Made by a program: the position numbers and the translations under genes. A stretch of 64,000 nucleotides of DNA, taken from positions 97,304,001 to 97,368,000 of the forward strand of contig NC_091117.1 of assembly GCF_040183065.1 (NCBI RefSeq), given 5' to 3'. The notes under the pieces were generated by a model that saw only the letters and a program-made list of their open reading frames with translations, was not told the origin of the DNA and made no database searches. Origin of the DNA: Periplaneta americana. Taxonomy: Eukaryota; Arthropoda; Insecta; Blattodea; Blattidae. Position 1 is the stretch's first letter, and each line of letters starts with the position of its first letter. Of this stretch, positions 10,503-20,716 are shown one piece after another.

Positions 10503-12066
10503 TTGAAGCAAGCCGCAGATCATCTGATACCGGCTATCATCACTATCTATAACAAAATTCTGGACACGGAGGAAATACCGGACCAGTGGAAATCAAGCAC
10601 GATAATCCTCCTCCACAAGAAAGGCACAGAAGATGACCTAAACAACTATAGACCAATAAGTCTCATGTCCAACTTATACAAGCTGTTTTCGAAAATAATT
10701 ACTAGAAGGTTAACGAAAACCCTGGATGAAAATCAACCTATCGAACAAGTGGGGTTCTGCTCAGGGTATAGCACGGCAGACCATCTTCAAACCATAAGCC
10801 AGATCATGGAAAAGACTGAAGAATTTCATTTAACAGTATACCTGGCTTTTGTAGACTATAGCAAAGCTTTCGACTCGGTTGAACACTCGAGTGTAATGCA
10901 AGCACTGCATACGCAGGGAGTCGGTAACAAGTACATCATGATACTAAATAAACTGTATAATCAAAGCTGTGCCAAAGTGAAAACCGAGATCGAAGGACGA
11001 CCATTCAGGCTCAAAAGAGGAGTGCGACAAGGAGACCCAATTTCCCCAAAATTATTCACAAGTGTATTGGAAAACATTTTTCGCAAACTAAACTGGAACA
11101 GGAATTGTGGAATAAACATCAATGGCAGCAGACTAAATATTCTAAGGTTTGCTGATGACGTCGTATTGTTCGCCAAATCACCCAGAGAACTGCAGTCAAT
11201 GCTCAAAGAATTATGCGATGCCAGCAGATCAGCAGGCCTCCTGATGAATATGACCAAGACACAAGTAATGTCAAACGGGCCGGAGTCACCCATAATAATT
11301 GATGGTGCAGAACTACGATACGTATCTGAATACGTATACCTAGGACAGCTAGTCTCCGTTCACCAGAATCAATCAATCTTCTTAATGTATCCAGCTGTTT
11401 GCTAACAACATAAAGTCTACCATAGTCCACTGTAGTCTATTCAGTTGTTTTTCACAAGAATTGAGGGGTATTTTGATCGGTGTTCATTATAGATGCGTGT
11501 TGCTAGTAGCCAAAGGTGGGGTGTAGTCCTTTCATCAGAAGACAGAGAAGGAAATAAAACGAAGGATTTCTCTCGCGTGGAAGGCATTCTGGACTCTCAA
11601 GTTCATCATACTGGAGAGAACACTCAGCAAAAAACTCAGAATAGAAATATTGGAGACCTGCGCAACTCCTGTACTGTTATATGGGTGTCAGACATGGTCT
11701 CTCACTGCCAAACTTTGTAACAGTCTCCAAATATGCCAAAGGAAGATGCTGAGAAGGATACTAGGCTTATCACTGAGGGACAGAGTTCCAAACGAAGTGC
11801 TACAAAGAATGTCAGCAATTAAAGATCCAGCACTGCAAGCCACCAACACCAAATGGAAGTGGGGAGGCCATGTTGCAAGACTTAGAGACGGAAGATGGAC
11901 ACAGAAAGCCACACTATGGGAACCCCGCATTGGCAAGAGATCACACGGAAGACCAAGAAGAAGCTGGACCGACCTCTTCAGTGGACGTGTAGGAAGCCAT
12001 TGGTCAAGCAGAGCAAGAAATAGGGAAGATTGGGAAAACCTAAGAAGACAAGTGAACAGCGACTAA
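10503..12066 (+). pseudogene. RTE-type reverse transcriptase (element C), broken
   Basis: Reverse transcriptase of a non-LTR element. Seen in order: fingers (WKSSTIILLHKKGTEDDLNN), YRPISLMSNLYKLFSKII, palm motif A (VDYSKAFDSVEH), motif B (GVRQGDPISPKLF), motif C (RFADDVVLFA, near 11150-11180), the thumb region (YVYLGQL, near 11330), then after the insert the C-terminal region (YGCQTWSLTAKL; WKWGGHVARLRDGRW; GRPRRSWTD). 10503 is not a real start codon (TTG); the frame enters from upstream, where the linker and endonuclease have been lost or frameshifted. Taking out 11369-11530 and one 10 bp duplication rejoins the frame (GQLVSVHQKTEKEIKRRI). Small frameshifts around 11560-11650 mean it is inactive. 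Confidence 0.88.
11369..11530 (-). mobile_element. 162 bp short retroelement nested in element C
   Basis: Flanked by a 10 bp duplication with one mismatch (TTCACCAGAA at 11359-11368 and TTCATCAGAA at 11531-11540). On the minus strand it ends in GATTGATTGA, a simple tail typical of a SINE or a truncated LINE 3' end. I could not identify A- or B-boxes, so a very short LINE tail is as likely as a SINE. Confidence 0.7.
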
Positions 12067-12243
12067 AACCAGTGCGACAGAAACAAGTGAACAATATCAA
12101 AACAATGCAGAATGTGAATCAAGTGAACAATTTCAACTATGTAAACACCTTTTACATGGAGTAGCTCACCGCGTGAGACAAATAGAGCTCTCCCTCTATA
12201 GGAGGCCTTTGCCCTTAACGGGACTTTTTAGGCTAATCATTTC

Positions 12244-13180
12244 ATATAGTATTTGTGGACCTAGAAAAGGCGTTTCACAGAGTGGATTGGAACAAACTGA
12301 TGGACATCCTGAAGAAAATAAGTGTGGATTGGAAAGATAGGAGGCTGTTCAGTAACGTATATATGAAACAACGAGTCAGAGTCAGGATAGGAGAAGAAAT
12401 GTCTGAAGAAAGTGAAATAGGGAGAGGAGTATGATAAGGATGCCCTTTATCATCTACCCTGTTCAACATCTACTTGGAGAAATTGGTGAAGGATTGCTTT
12501 CAGAACATGGGAGGGGTAAAAGTAGGAGGAAGAAGAATAACGTGCTTAAGATTTGCTGATGATATGGTGGTGTTAGCAAAAGAGGAGACAATAGTAAGGG
12601 ATATGCTACAGAAGCTAAACTGTGGGCAGTGTAGGATGAAGATAAATGCCAACAAGACAAAGAGTCAGGATGTCAAAAGTAGGATAGCAATGGCAAAGGA
12701 AGCTTTTAATAGAAAAACTGCGGAACTCTGAAAAAAGAACTAAGGAAGAGACTAGTGAAGTGCTTTGTGTGGAGTGTGGTATTGTATGGGGGCAGAAACA
12801 AGAAACATGGAAATGAAGAGAAACGAATAGAAGCATTTGAAATGTGGATATGGAGAAGAATGGAGCATGCGAAGTGGACAGAAAAAAATAAGAAATGAAG
12901 TTGTGTTGAAAAGAGTGGGTGAAGAAAGAATGATGCTGAAACTGGTCAGAAAGAGAAAAAGAAATGGGTTGGGTTACTGGCTGAGAAGAAACTGTCTACT
13001 GAAGGATGCACTGGTAGAATGGTGAATGGGAGAAGAGTTCGGGCCAGAGGAAGATATCAGATGATAGACAACATTAAGATATGTGGATGATATGTGGAGA
13101 CTAAGAGGAAGACAGAGAATAGGAAAGATTGGAGAATGCTGGGTTTGCAGTGAAAGACCTGCCCATGAGCAGAACACATA
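12244..13180 (+). mobile_element. RTE-like LINE copy B, 3' piece
   Basis: Continues copy B after element C. It contains palm motif A (TTTGTGGACCTAGAAAAGGC), GCPLSSTLFNIYLEKLVKD, the catalytic FADD (LRFADDMVVLA, about 12544-12576) and the downstream KINANKTKS. A deletion after NKTKS removes the stretch present in copy D up to KSRIAMAKEAFN, and stops and frameshifts follow. The 3' end has the family signature GTGAAAGACCTGCCC (13151-13165) and runs into a microsatellite. Confidence 0.87.
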
Positions 13181-13188
13181 TGTATGTA

Positions 13189-13251
<63 letters not shown>
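13180..13251. repeat. (TATG)n-(TG)n-(TATG)n microsatellite at LINE tail
   Basis: A TATG tract expands into (TG)n and back. It sits at the 3' end of RTE copy B, so it probably grew from the element's own short ATGT tail, which copy A also has. Confidence 0.93.
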
Positions 13252-13649
13252 TCTGATGAAATAGAACCCAGAGATTATTGTAAATTATAAATTCAGTGTT
13301 ATACATCTAATATCAGAAAATAATAGAATTGAAATTATAAATCATTGCTTGAAGAACCAATGCATAGAAAATTTTGATGATAATTGTGCCCATGGGAATC
13401 ACAACTCACAATCAGGTATTTTTCCTCTTTCAATCTGTTGCGCTTCAGATGTTTTAACACTGGTAACACATCCAAGCTTATCAGTCACTTGGCAATGCTG
13501 CCTTGACCTGTAGGTTAAGTACATGAAATTATATATTGGCCTTGGCCTTGAGCCCATATGTCATTGAGATAAAAAAAAACGCACATACCTCCATTACACC
13601 ATTATATACTGCAGAAATCTATTAAGCAGGAAGCTCATCAAAACATAAC
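13252..13649. other. stretch without recognisable gene
   Basis: AT-rich; may be the 3' part of the unit that contains the next pseudogene, but no motif supports this directly. Confidence 0.4.
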
Positions 13650-15284
13650 ATACATGCCTATTTCACACAATTTTTTACGTTCTCCTGTTAAATTTGTGGA
13701 CCTTTCTTATTGACTCAGCACATGAAAAGTCAGCATACTCCATTGTGTTTAACCTAACACTCTTACATGATGAACTTCCTGAATTCTTGGTATAGATGAA
13801 ATGTGTGCCCACCTTTTGTCCAGAAACTTTTTTGCAGCTTCTATATAAGCTTGAAACACTTCCTGGATATTAATGTACTGGCTTTTCTTGCTCACAACTT
13901 GGACAAATTTTTTAAAATTTTGTATTGTATTTCCAGATTTTGCAGCCAACCACACTATCCTTTTACATCCCCTCCAATAGCATCTACTGTCCCTTTCCTG
14001 TGGTACGATTCAAAGAAGTGCCATTCTGCAGGAAATTCAAATAATTTGGACAAGTCCATCATATGGCTTTAGGTAAACTTCTCTTTGAAATGGCTTGCAG
14101 CCCCATCAGAAAAAATTTTGACTTGTTTTAGGTTGGGAAGAATTTTAATCATTTCTGAAAACATTGTTCTTAGGCAAATGTCAACAGCATACTTATGTGC
14201 CAGATAATCAGAAACAAGAGCAAAGGACTATTTTTGAATCTCACTATCACACTCCCTTTTAAACATGTTTGTGACTGCTGTCTTTTCACATACATATGGT
14301 TTAGGAAATGGGGAAGATGATCATCCAACTGTTCTATGCATTCAATAACAGAACCGTCTTTCGCCTCAATTTGAGCTCTTCCATCACTTATTGTCCACTG
14401 ATTCCACTCACCTGATGTATTAGGCTGTTCGTCTATTCTGTCTATTTCACTTATCAGTGGGCACTCCTCACAGTCTAATTGCATACAGTCACTTCTATCC
14501 TGAACACACACCACTTGAGCTATAAACTTGCGAAACTCAATCTCAACAGTACATGCTTCTTGTGCAATGCTTTGAGAAGAAATTTAATGTTTTATGTATT
14601 ATACAGGTACATACATTGTGGGGAATATCACTCTGTAGACGCACATAAGCAGGACGTAGTTCTGCAAATTCAGAAAAACTCACACGCATATTACCACTGT
14701 TCTCTAGAAATAGTGCATGTGCTTCTTTCACTAGCACCAATAAATATCTAATGCGGACTTCTTGGATTTCAACATTAATATGAACCCTTTTCAAATCTTC
14801 TCTCTCATGAGCTTGGTGTGATATAGTATCACCCTTATAGAAATGGAGAATTGCTGTGTGAATGTTGTCCAGTAGTTGATTTTTCGACTTATGTTCCTCT
14901 GTTTTCTTGATTATTAAGCTTTCCTTCTGTGCTAAATTAGCAATGAGTTCTTTTCGTTTGGTTGGAGAGTTGGCCAGTGCTTCTTCAACTCGTTTTCTGC
15001 ATTTTCCATAATGTGGTCTGCTTTTAAATCCTTTTTTAGGTGTCGCAATGTCAGCAAGATCATCACCTTCCTCAGCTATTCTCAATTTGTCTCTCAACCT
15101 CTGAGCTCGTTTAAGCTCTCTGTTCTTTGCTTTAAGTTGTTCTCTTCCACTTTTATTGTTTCTCAGTGCAGCTTTTTTCTTCCTAATTCTGACTTTCTCT
15201 TTTTCTTTCCATTCTTCATATTGGTCCTGCTCCTTTATACATTGCCTAAATTTACGTTGTATTTGTGTTGATGATTTTTGCCAT
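13650..15284 (-). pseudogene. relic of a dispersed, transposon-like uncharacterised protein family
   Basis: Minus-strand gene relic in several frames. It starts at MAKSSTQ (ATG complement at 15282-15284), with a one-base slip in the following A run. A very basic coiled region follows (EEWKEKEKVRIRKKKAALR; RELKRAQRLRDKLR), then PHYGKCRKRVEEALANSPTK, HEREDLKRVHINVE, VKEAHALFLEN and FSEFAELRPAYVRLQSDIPH (to about 14640). After a gap comes YVKRQQSQT (14285-14310), then FSDGAASHFKEKFT (about 14080-14125) and HFF-SYH-KGTVDAIGG-VK (about 13960-14030). I recall this architecture from an uncharacterised family scattered in insects, cnidarians and others, whose DGA-SHFK and KG-VDAIGG motifs look like part of a nuclease core; transposase is my inference. 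The region between them that should hold another acidic motif is deleted. Confidence 0.62.
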
Positions 15285-15849
15285 AACAGAAACAAATCTT
15301 AATACACTGCTAGACATAGCCTTAACACCAACTACACGCACATTCATCTTCAACAACGTCTCACTTATTACTGACCAAGCAGGAGAGTCAGAGGAAAACG
15401 CGCCATTACCTACTGACATTTTTGTCATGGCATTTGTACGCAGAAAAACTTACTTTAGAGAAAAATGGTTAAAATTTTTTTGTTTGTACTATAATGTAGA
15501 TTTTGAATCTGAAAGAAATCTTTATCCATTGCTTATTATGCTGTTTACGGTAGTATTTATATGTTGAGCGTTACGTACTGACCAGACTTACAGAGCATAA
15601 TTAACTCTCATTATAGATGACTTAACTCATATGTAAAAATGACACTGTCTCATCATTTATGTTGAGGAAGTACCGAAGTGTGACATGGATAAAATTAATT
15701 GTATAAAATGAAATATTTACCCAGTGAAATCTCACTTTGAAAAGTTCCGGTTGCACTACGATTTCAATACAATATTTAATTCGACAAGTTTTTATTTATG
15801 ATATGTACGTTCATGACATACTTTTCCTAATTTTCTTATTGAATCAGAC
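15285..15849. other. flank of the relic, then interspersed repeat copy 2 (left half)
   Basis: The first part has TACTGAC words at 15406 and 15570 like those near 9.5-9.9 kb. From about 15808 the sequence matches the repeat at 3535-3675 up to the hAT insertion. The 8 bp AATCAGAC at 15842-15849 is the left hAT target duplication. Confidence 0.6.
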
Positions 15850-15999
15850 CAGGGGCGGACGCAAGGGGGGGGGATTAAGGGGATATATCCCCTCCCGAAA
15901 TTTTGAGAAAAATACGAAACAAGTGTGAGGGGCGGTGGTACGATCATCCACTCCTCCTCTTTATCTTTCTTATATTGCCTGCTTTCGCCAGGTGGACGG

Positions 16000-17499
16000 C
16001 ACATTGAAAGGATTGGGTGTGCGCAGTGGAAGACTTTTAGAATGAATAGTGTGAATTTGTAAAACAAATATAATTAACAATAATAAGTAACAATGTACAT
16101 AAATGAAAAATGAAATAACAATAAACATGAAATAGATGAGTGAAAATAGGACAAACTAATCTGAAATGATATCCCCAGGATATGTAAATCATGTAAGTAT
16201 CACAAGGCTGAGGCCAACACACTTATAAGTGATTAAACCATCTAATATGGCCGTCTCTCGACCATCAGTGACTAACTTATTAACCATATGTTCATGAACC
16301 ACTCTTTAAATATATATATGTATTAACTATCTGAGTATGAATCTGAACACCACACCCAGCCAGCACATTAACTTAATACATGATCCATACGACCATAGAT
16401 ACCACTCAGTCTGACTAACCAAACTAAAAATACATGTACACTCAATAAGAGACAATCTCTACTCAGCATAAGGCATTACATGACAGATCACTATACATTA
16501 CCCATTGCACATATTGCTCACATAAACTGTGCAAATAGCACTAACACAAATCTCTGCACTTTACAAAATGAATACCCAACGGAGAGAGGGAGAGGGATGG
16601 AGACAGATGCACGTAATAAGTAACGGACGATAATTCCAATTTCAAGGATCATTTAAATAGCAACTAAACTCGACGCACATGATAACAAAATAGCGGCGAA
16701 GGAAACCAATAATCAAATGGAGCAGGGAATAAACTAAAACAATATGTGAGACCGTAACCGCTGCTTTATCACTCTAAGCGTCTCGGAACATGAACTCACA
16801 TTACAAATCATATCTCCTTACATAATTCCCAATACAATTTACCTCCAACACATATATCTCACAAATATGTTACTCGATGCAAATACTAAAACTTGCCCCC
16901 AAGACGTTTCACTAGCAAGCGATATTTCAAACTACGATCCACTAAAATCCCAAACATACACGACTCAATTTAACTACTCCACTGATCTATCTCCAGCATG
17001 TACAAAGCCCGAGTCACGTTGTCTATATCTGCCGCGTACCGGAACCCAAGTGATGTTCCATGTATCTCCGTTAAAACAGGTAAACTCTCTCCCCCTCTAT
17101 CCTCGTGAGACATAATGACCCAGCCAATAGGATTATTTGGAAAGAACAAATGAAGGGATTGATAGCGCTATCTATTCTGTGACATCTGAGAGCGTTCTGA
17201 TGGATGAAGTGACGTACTAGGTAAACGGCCGTGGTAGTAGGCACGGCTCACAAGAAACAAAAATAATATTGATTTTAATTCGTGAATGTACATAGGAATT
17301 AGAGGGTTTTCCACGTAAATTCCCTTTGCTAAAATGTTAAATATATGTGTCCCTGCATTGAAAGAAATCCCTATATCTGGGATTTTTCTTGCCTCTGCTT
17401 CGCGACTCTGATCCACTGCCCACTGGAGAGTAGAGTAGTACTGTCCTCTGGCACTTACTACAAGAGATCCAAAGCAAGAGGACTAATAATATAACTCGT
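16000..17499. other. unassigned interior of the hAT element
   Basis: About 1.5 kb with no recognisable domain. From about 16230 to 17110 the plus strand is strikingly rich in A and C. One open frame (16867-17115, 82 codons) has no motif I recognise and I do not call it a gene. It could be a further insertion within the element. Confidence 0.45.
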
Positions 17500-18560
17500 T
17501 ATGAGTGACTAAGTGGCCAGGATCCGACGGAATAAGCACCATCTTAAGTCACAAAGTGATTATTTTTCGCATATCATGATATGCACCTCTGCACATGTAT
17601 GGACATTGTGCCATTGTCATACATCTCTATGACGCAGTGCATGAGGGTAGGCCACTAGGGAAGCCAAGAAGTGGAACTTAAACTGAGATCCCGGCCAACT
17701 AGTCACTCATAACGAGTGCACCTCAGCACATGTGTGGACTTCAGTCCTACGTTCATAGACATCTATGACGTAGTGCAGAGGGCGGCCACTAGAGGGAACC
17801 CAAGAGTTGGAACTTAAACTGAGACGATTCTGTCCGACACCGGGATGGGTATCCGGTGTGGCTTAGTGGATAAAGCATGAGCAACTAGAGCTGAAAACCC
17901 AGGTTCAAATCCTGGTGCCGGAGAGAATTTTTCTCCGTTCCATTACTCTTTCATCGTATGATGACGCAGAATATCTGCATGGAAATATCATATGTACTTC
18001 GGTACATTAAAATAATATATATGATATGCGTAAATCACTTCGTGATTTAAGACGGCGCTTATTCTGTCGGATCCCGGCCAACTAGTCACTCATAATGAGT
18101 GCACCTCAGCACATGTGTGGACTTCAGTCCTACGTTCATAGACATCTATGATGTAGTGCAGAGGGCGGCCACTAGAGGGAACCCAAGAGTTGGAACTTAA
18201 ACTGAGACGATTCTGTCCGACACCGGGATGGGTATCCGGTGTGCCTTAGTGAATAAAGCATCAGCACGTAGAGCTGAAAACCCGGGTTCAAATCCCGGTG
18301 CCGGAGAGAATTTTTCTCCGTTCCATTACTCTTTCATCGTTAAACTGAGAGGATTTGATCCGACATCGGGATGGGAATCCGGTGTGGCTTAGTGGATAAA
18401 GCGTCAGCACATAGAGCTGAAAACCCGAGTTCAAATCCCGGTGCCGGAGAGAATTTTTCTCTGTTCCACTCTTCCATCATCATGTAATGACGCAGAATTT
18501 CTGCACTGAAATATTATCATATATACTTCGGTACATCGTAATATAAGCCATACAGAAACC
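17500..18560 (+). repeat. tandem repeat array with tRNA-like cloverleaves
   Basis: A unit of about 383 bp is repeated (ATCCCGGCCAACTAGTCACT at 17688 and again at 18071), with a degenerate partial unit before and a shortened unit after (next tRNA-like part only 143 bp on). Each of the last three units holds a tRNA-like sequence: 17852-17922, 18235-18305 and 18378-18448. Each is followed within a few bases by TTTTT, a Pol III-type terminator, within a small hairpin GGAGA...TCTCC. The body contains short palindromes such as CACTCATAATGAGTG and GTACTTCGGTAC. A dispersed copy lies at 26480-26830. Confidence 0.85.
18235..18305 (+). ncRNA. best-preserved tRNA-like cloverleaf (anticodon position GTA)
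   Basis: A near-complete cloverleaf can be drawn by eye: acceptor TCCGGTG with TGCCGGA (two wobble pairs), D-stem from CCTT/AAGC (GCTT/AAGC in neighbouring copies), anticodon stem TCAGC/GCTGA perfect, T-stem CCGGG/CCCGG perfect with TTCAAAT loop. The loop ACGTAGA puts GTA at the anticodon, but position 33 is C instead of the usual U and copies differ (CTA, ATA). That argues for a tRNA-derived repeat rather than a working tRNA-Tyr gene. Confidence 0.6.
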
Positions 18561-18640
18561 AACATTTTTGGTGTCTATGATTGTAGCTAGCCATGTTTTA
18601 GCCTGTCACATGGTTTAGCCGTCTACTACAATCAGAACAG

Positions 18641-19387
18641 ATGGACCTTAAGACATGCATTGAACTATGTGAGAATCTAGGAAGAGAACTGGAAGATTTT
18701 CGTTTAAATTTTCAGCCCGTGAACCTAGAGGCAAAAAGTGTTGCTGAAGTTACTGGAATTACTCTGGAAATTCCAAGAACTGCAGGGAGACAAACACAGC
18801 ATTCTAACTTCAAGACAGAGAGTCCTGAAGAGTATTTTAGGCTTTCAATTCTCCTTCCCTTCTTAGACTATTTTATTAGTCAGCTCAAGGACAGGTTTTT
18901 AAATTATAAGGGAATCCTAAAGTCCATACAAACTTTGCTGCCTAAAAACATAGTGCGAGCATCAGATGAAGATTTAGAAACTGCTGTTGAGGATATAGTG
19001 ATCAGTGGCCCAATGATGTTGATGCATCACCAGAGTATTTCTTCAATGAATTGAAGATGTGGAGAAGAAATTTCCTTGATCAGAAAAATCTTCACCTAAT
19101 GCCTATATATTTTTACTGATTTTACATGATCTTAGAACAGGTGCAATGAAATTATTTTTCCCTGCACTCACAAGGCGCTAAAACTTTTCTGCACGTTGCC
19201 TGTAACTACAGCAACACCAGAACGGTCGTTCTCAACACTGCGGTATTTGAAGACTTACTTGAGGAGAACGATGGGAGCAGACAGATTAAATGGACTGGCC
19301 TTGATGTATATACATAAAAATGTAGAAATAAAAGCTTATGAAGTACTGGATGAAATGTCTAAGAAGCCTCGTCACCTTCTTCTGTAA
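18641..19387 (+). pseudogene. hAT transposase C-terminal half (ZMYM/TTF-like), broken
   Basis: The first piece (18641-19054) matches the middle of hAT transposases of the DUF4371/ZMYM1-like type: PRTAGRQTQHSNFKTES, then EEYFRLSILLPFLDYFISQL and KDRF. The second piece (from about 19173) is the hAT dimerisation domain: LPVTTATPERSFSTLRYLKT, RRTMGADRLNGLALMYIHK. A stop and frameshift separate them near 19050-19170. The N-terminal zinc finger and the first catalytic residues are absent. Role in life: cut-and-paste transposition with 8 bp duplications, consistent with the flanks. Non-functional now. Confidence 0.88.
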
Positions 19388-19442
19388 ATATCACTGTCAT
19401 TGTTTTTGTATTGCAGTCATTGCAAATATTAAAATTAAAAAA

Positions 19443-19662
19443 TTGTGGTTTATTTAACAACGTTCGCAATTGCCGAGGTTATATCAGCGTCACTGGTGCG
19501 CCAGAATTTTTTCCCGCAGGACTTCTTTTACATGCCAATAAATTTACCGATATGAGGCCTGTCACATTTAAGCACACTTAAATGCCATCGAACTGTGCTG
19601 GGATAGAACCCGCAACTTCGAGCACAGAAGGCTATACCGACTATGCTACTCAGGCCAACTTG
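19443..19662 (-). repeat. tRNA-derived SINE, family S1
   Basis: Reverse-complement copy of the family at 6709-6935, with the body word for the GCGGGA...AAATT region at about 19505-19535 and the tRNA-like head at the right end. It lies between the hAT transposase stop and the hAT right terminus, so it inserted into the hAT element. Confidence 0.86.
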
Positions 19663-19783
19663 TAAATGTTTGTGACTCGGAAACAAATTGTGAGTATATA
19701 AAATTATTTCTCATTATTCCATTTTTACTATCTCCTCAAATCCCTCCCCGAAAAAAAATCCTGCGTTCACCCCTGAATCAGAC

Positions 19784-20716
19784 AGTTGAGACTTTTAAGA
19801 GCACATTTAATAAATAACAAACAACCTCACTATAGTTTCAGTTTTTACTACTCATGTTGACATATTCATGGAATCACTCTATATTAAGTTTGTCACACAT
19901 GAATAACCAATTAGTTAATTGTAATAAGATTTTGGAATAAACTAATAAAAATCCTCATTTTCTCTTTTCCTCCATTTGATGACTTACACTGATTGACTTC
20001 TGCCCCGTCCATATAGGACTTCTTGTTTGTTTTTATATTTCTTATTATTTACTTCCCGTCTCCCATAATGCTCAACAAAACGCAGAGTACATTCACCATT
20101 CCATCTATCCATATGTTATCAACTCCTGCAAGCAACTAATTTACTCGCCAGATCAGCCAGTTAAAGAGATGAAATCATGAGAAAAACGATGCAGCACTGT
20201 TCACTAAAGTTTGCTACAGTTGGAAGGCAACCAACTTGTTCTAGTGATCTGCAAGTACTAATATGCTGACGCAGTGTGCTGAGGCTTAGTTGTATAGTAT
20301 ATACATAGTAGTTGAGTGATGAATCTGTAACTTGTGCAGCACTGCTGTGTTTTACAGTGAGAACTTGATGTGAGCTAATAATAATAATTGGTTTGGTGTG
20401 ACTGATATCTTACATTTCATTATATATTTCAGTGCATTGTACAGTGTTTTGAACAAAGACCTTTAAAATTTATTTTGTTCCTTGTAATAAAAGATTTAAT
20501 TTTAATGAGGATTAATAATAATTCTGTGAGTAGCATAGACTTACCTGTCATTCTGGCTATTCTTTCATTATCCTTTATGTTATAGTGAAGATTAACAAGA
20601 CAAGTTTGTCTCTGAATTTTTAATAGTAGGCTTGTGAAAATGTCTTATTTGGGTATAATGTAAGAACCCCGTTTTTGCAAAAAGAATCATAGTTTCTAAT
20701 TTTCAGGTGCAATGTA
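19784..20716. other. right half of interspersed repeat copy 2, then unassigned DNA
   Basis: 19776-19885 continues the repeat seen at 3535-3675. From about 19900 to the TA at 20715-20716 I see no gene, repeat or motif. Confidence 0.5.

Larger units (their letters stand above)
10201..12243 (+). mobile_element. second RTE-type LINE (element C) inserted into copy B
   Basis: A 5'-truncated non-LTR retrotransposon of about 2 kb bounded by 11 bp target duplications (10190-10200 and 12244-12254). It differs from the copy A/B/D family. The 3' untranslated part contains GGAGGCCTTTGCCC (12201-12214), a word common near the ends of RTE-like elements in insects, and ends AGGCTAATCATTTC. It is itself interrupted by a 162 bp insert at 11369-11530. 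Confidence 0.88.
15850..19775 (+). mobile_element. hAT element with intact ends and 8 bp target duplications
   Basis: Left end CAGGGGCGGACGCAAGG, right end (read inward) CAGGGGTGAACGCAGGAT, flanked by perfect 8 bp duplications AATCAGAC (15842-15849 and 19776-19783). The flanks continue one interspersed repeat known uninterrupted at 3535-3675. Inside lie only the C-terminal part of a hAT transposase, a tandem tRNA-like array, a SINE and about 1.5 kb of unassigned sequence, so the element is non-autonomous now. About 3.9 kb in total. Confidence 0.92.

Noticed and set aside
14479-14751. Plus-strand gene of 90 codons
   Set aside because: Lies antisense to the relic at 13650-15284, whose minus-strand motifs are clear.
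16867-17115. 82-codon frame inside the hAT element
   Set aside because: Composition follows the A+C-rich strand bias and no motif is visible.
17852-18448. Three functional tRNA-Tyr genes
   Set aside because: Position 33 is not U, the anticodons vary between copies, one stem is broken in the first copy, and the sequences are part of a longer repeat.
17688-18560. CRISPR array
   Set aside because: Repeat units are long and carry tRNA-like domains; there are no short repeats with unique spacers, and the context is a eukaryotic transposon.
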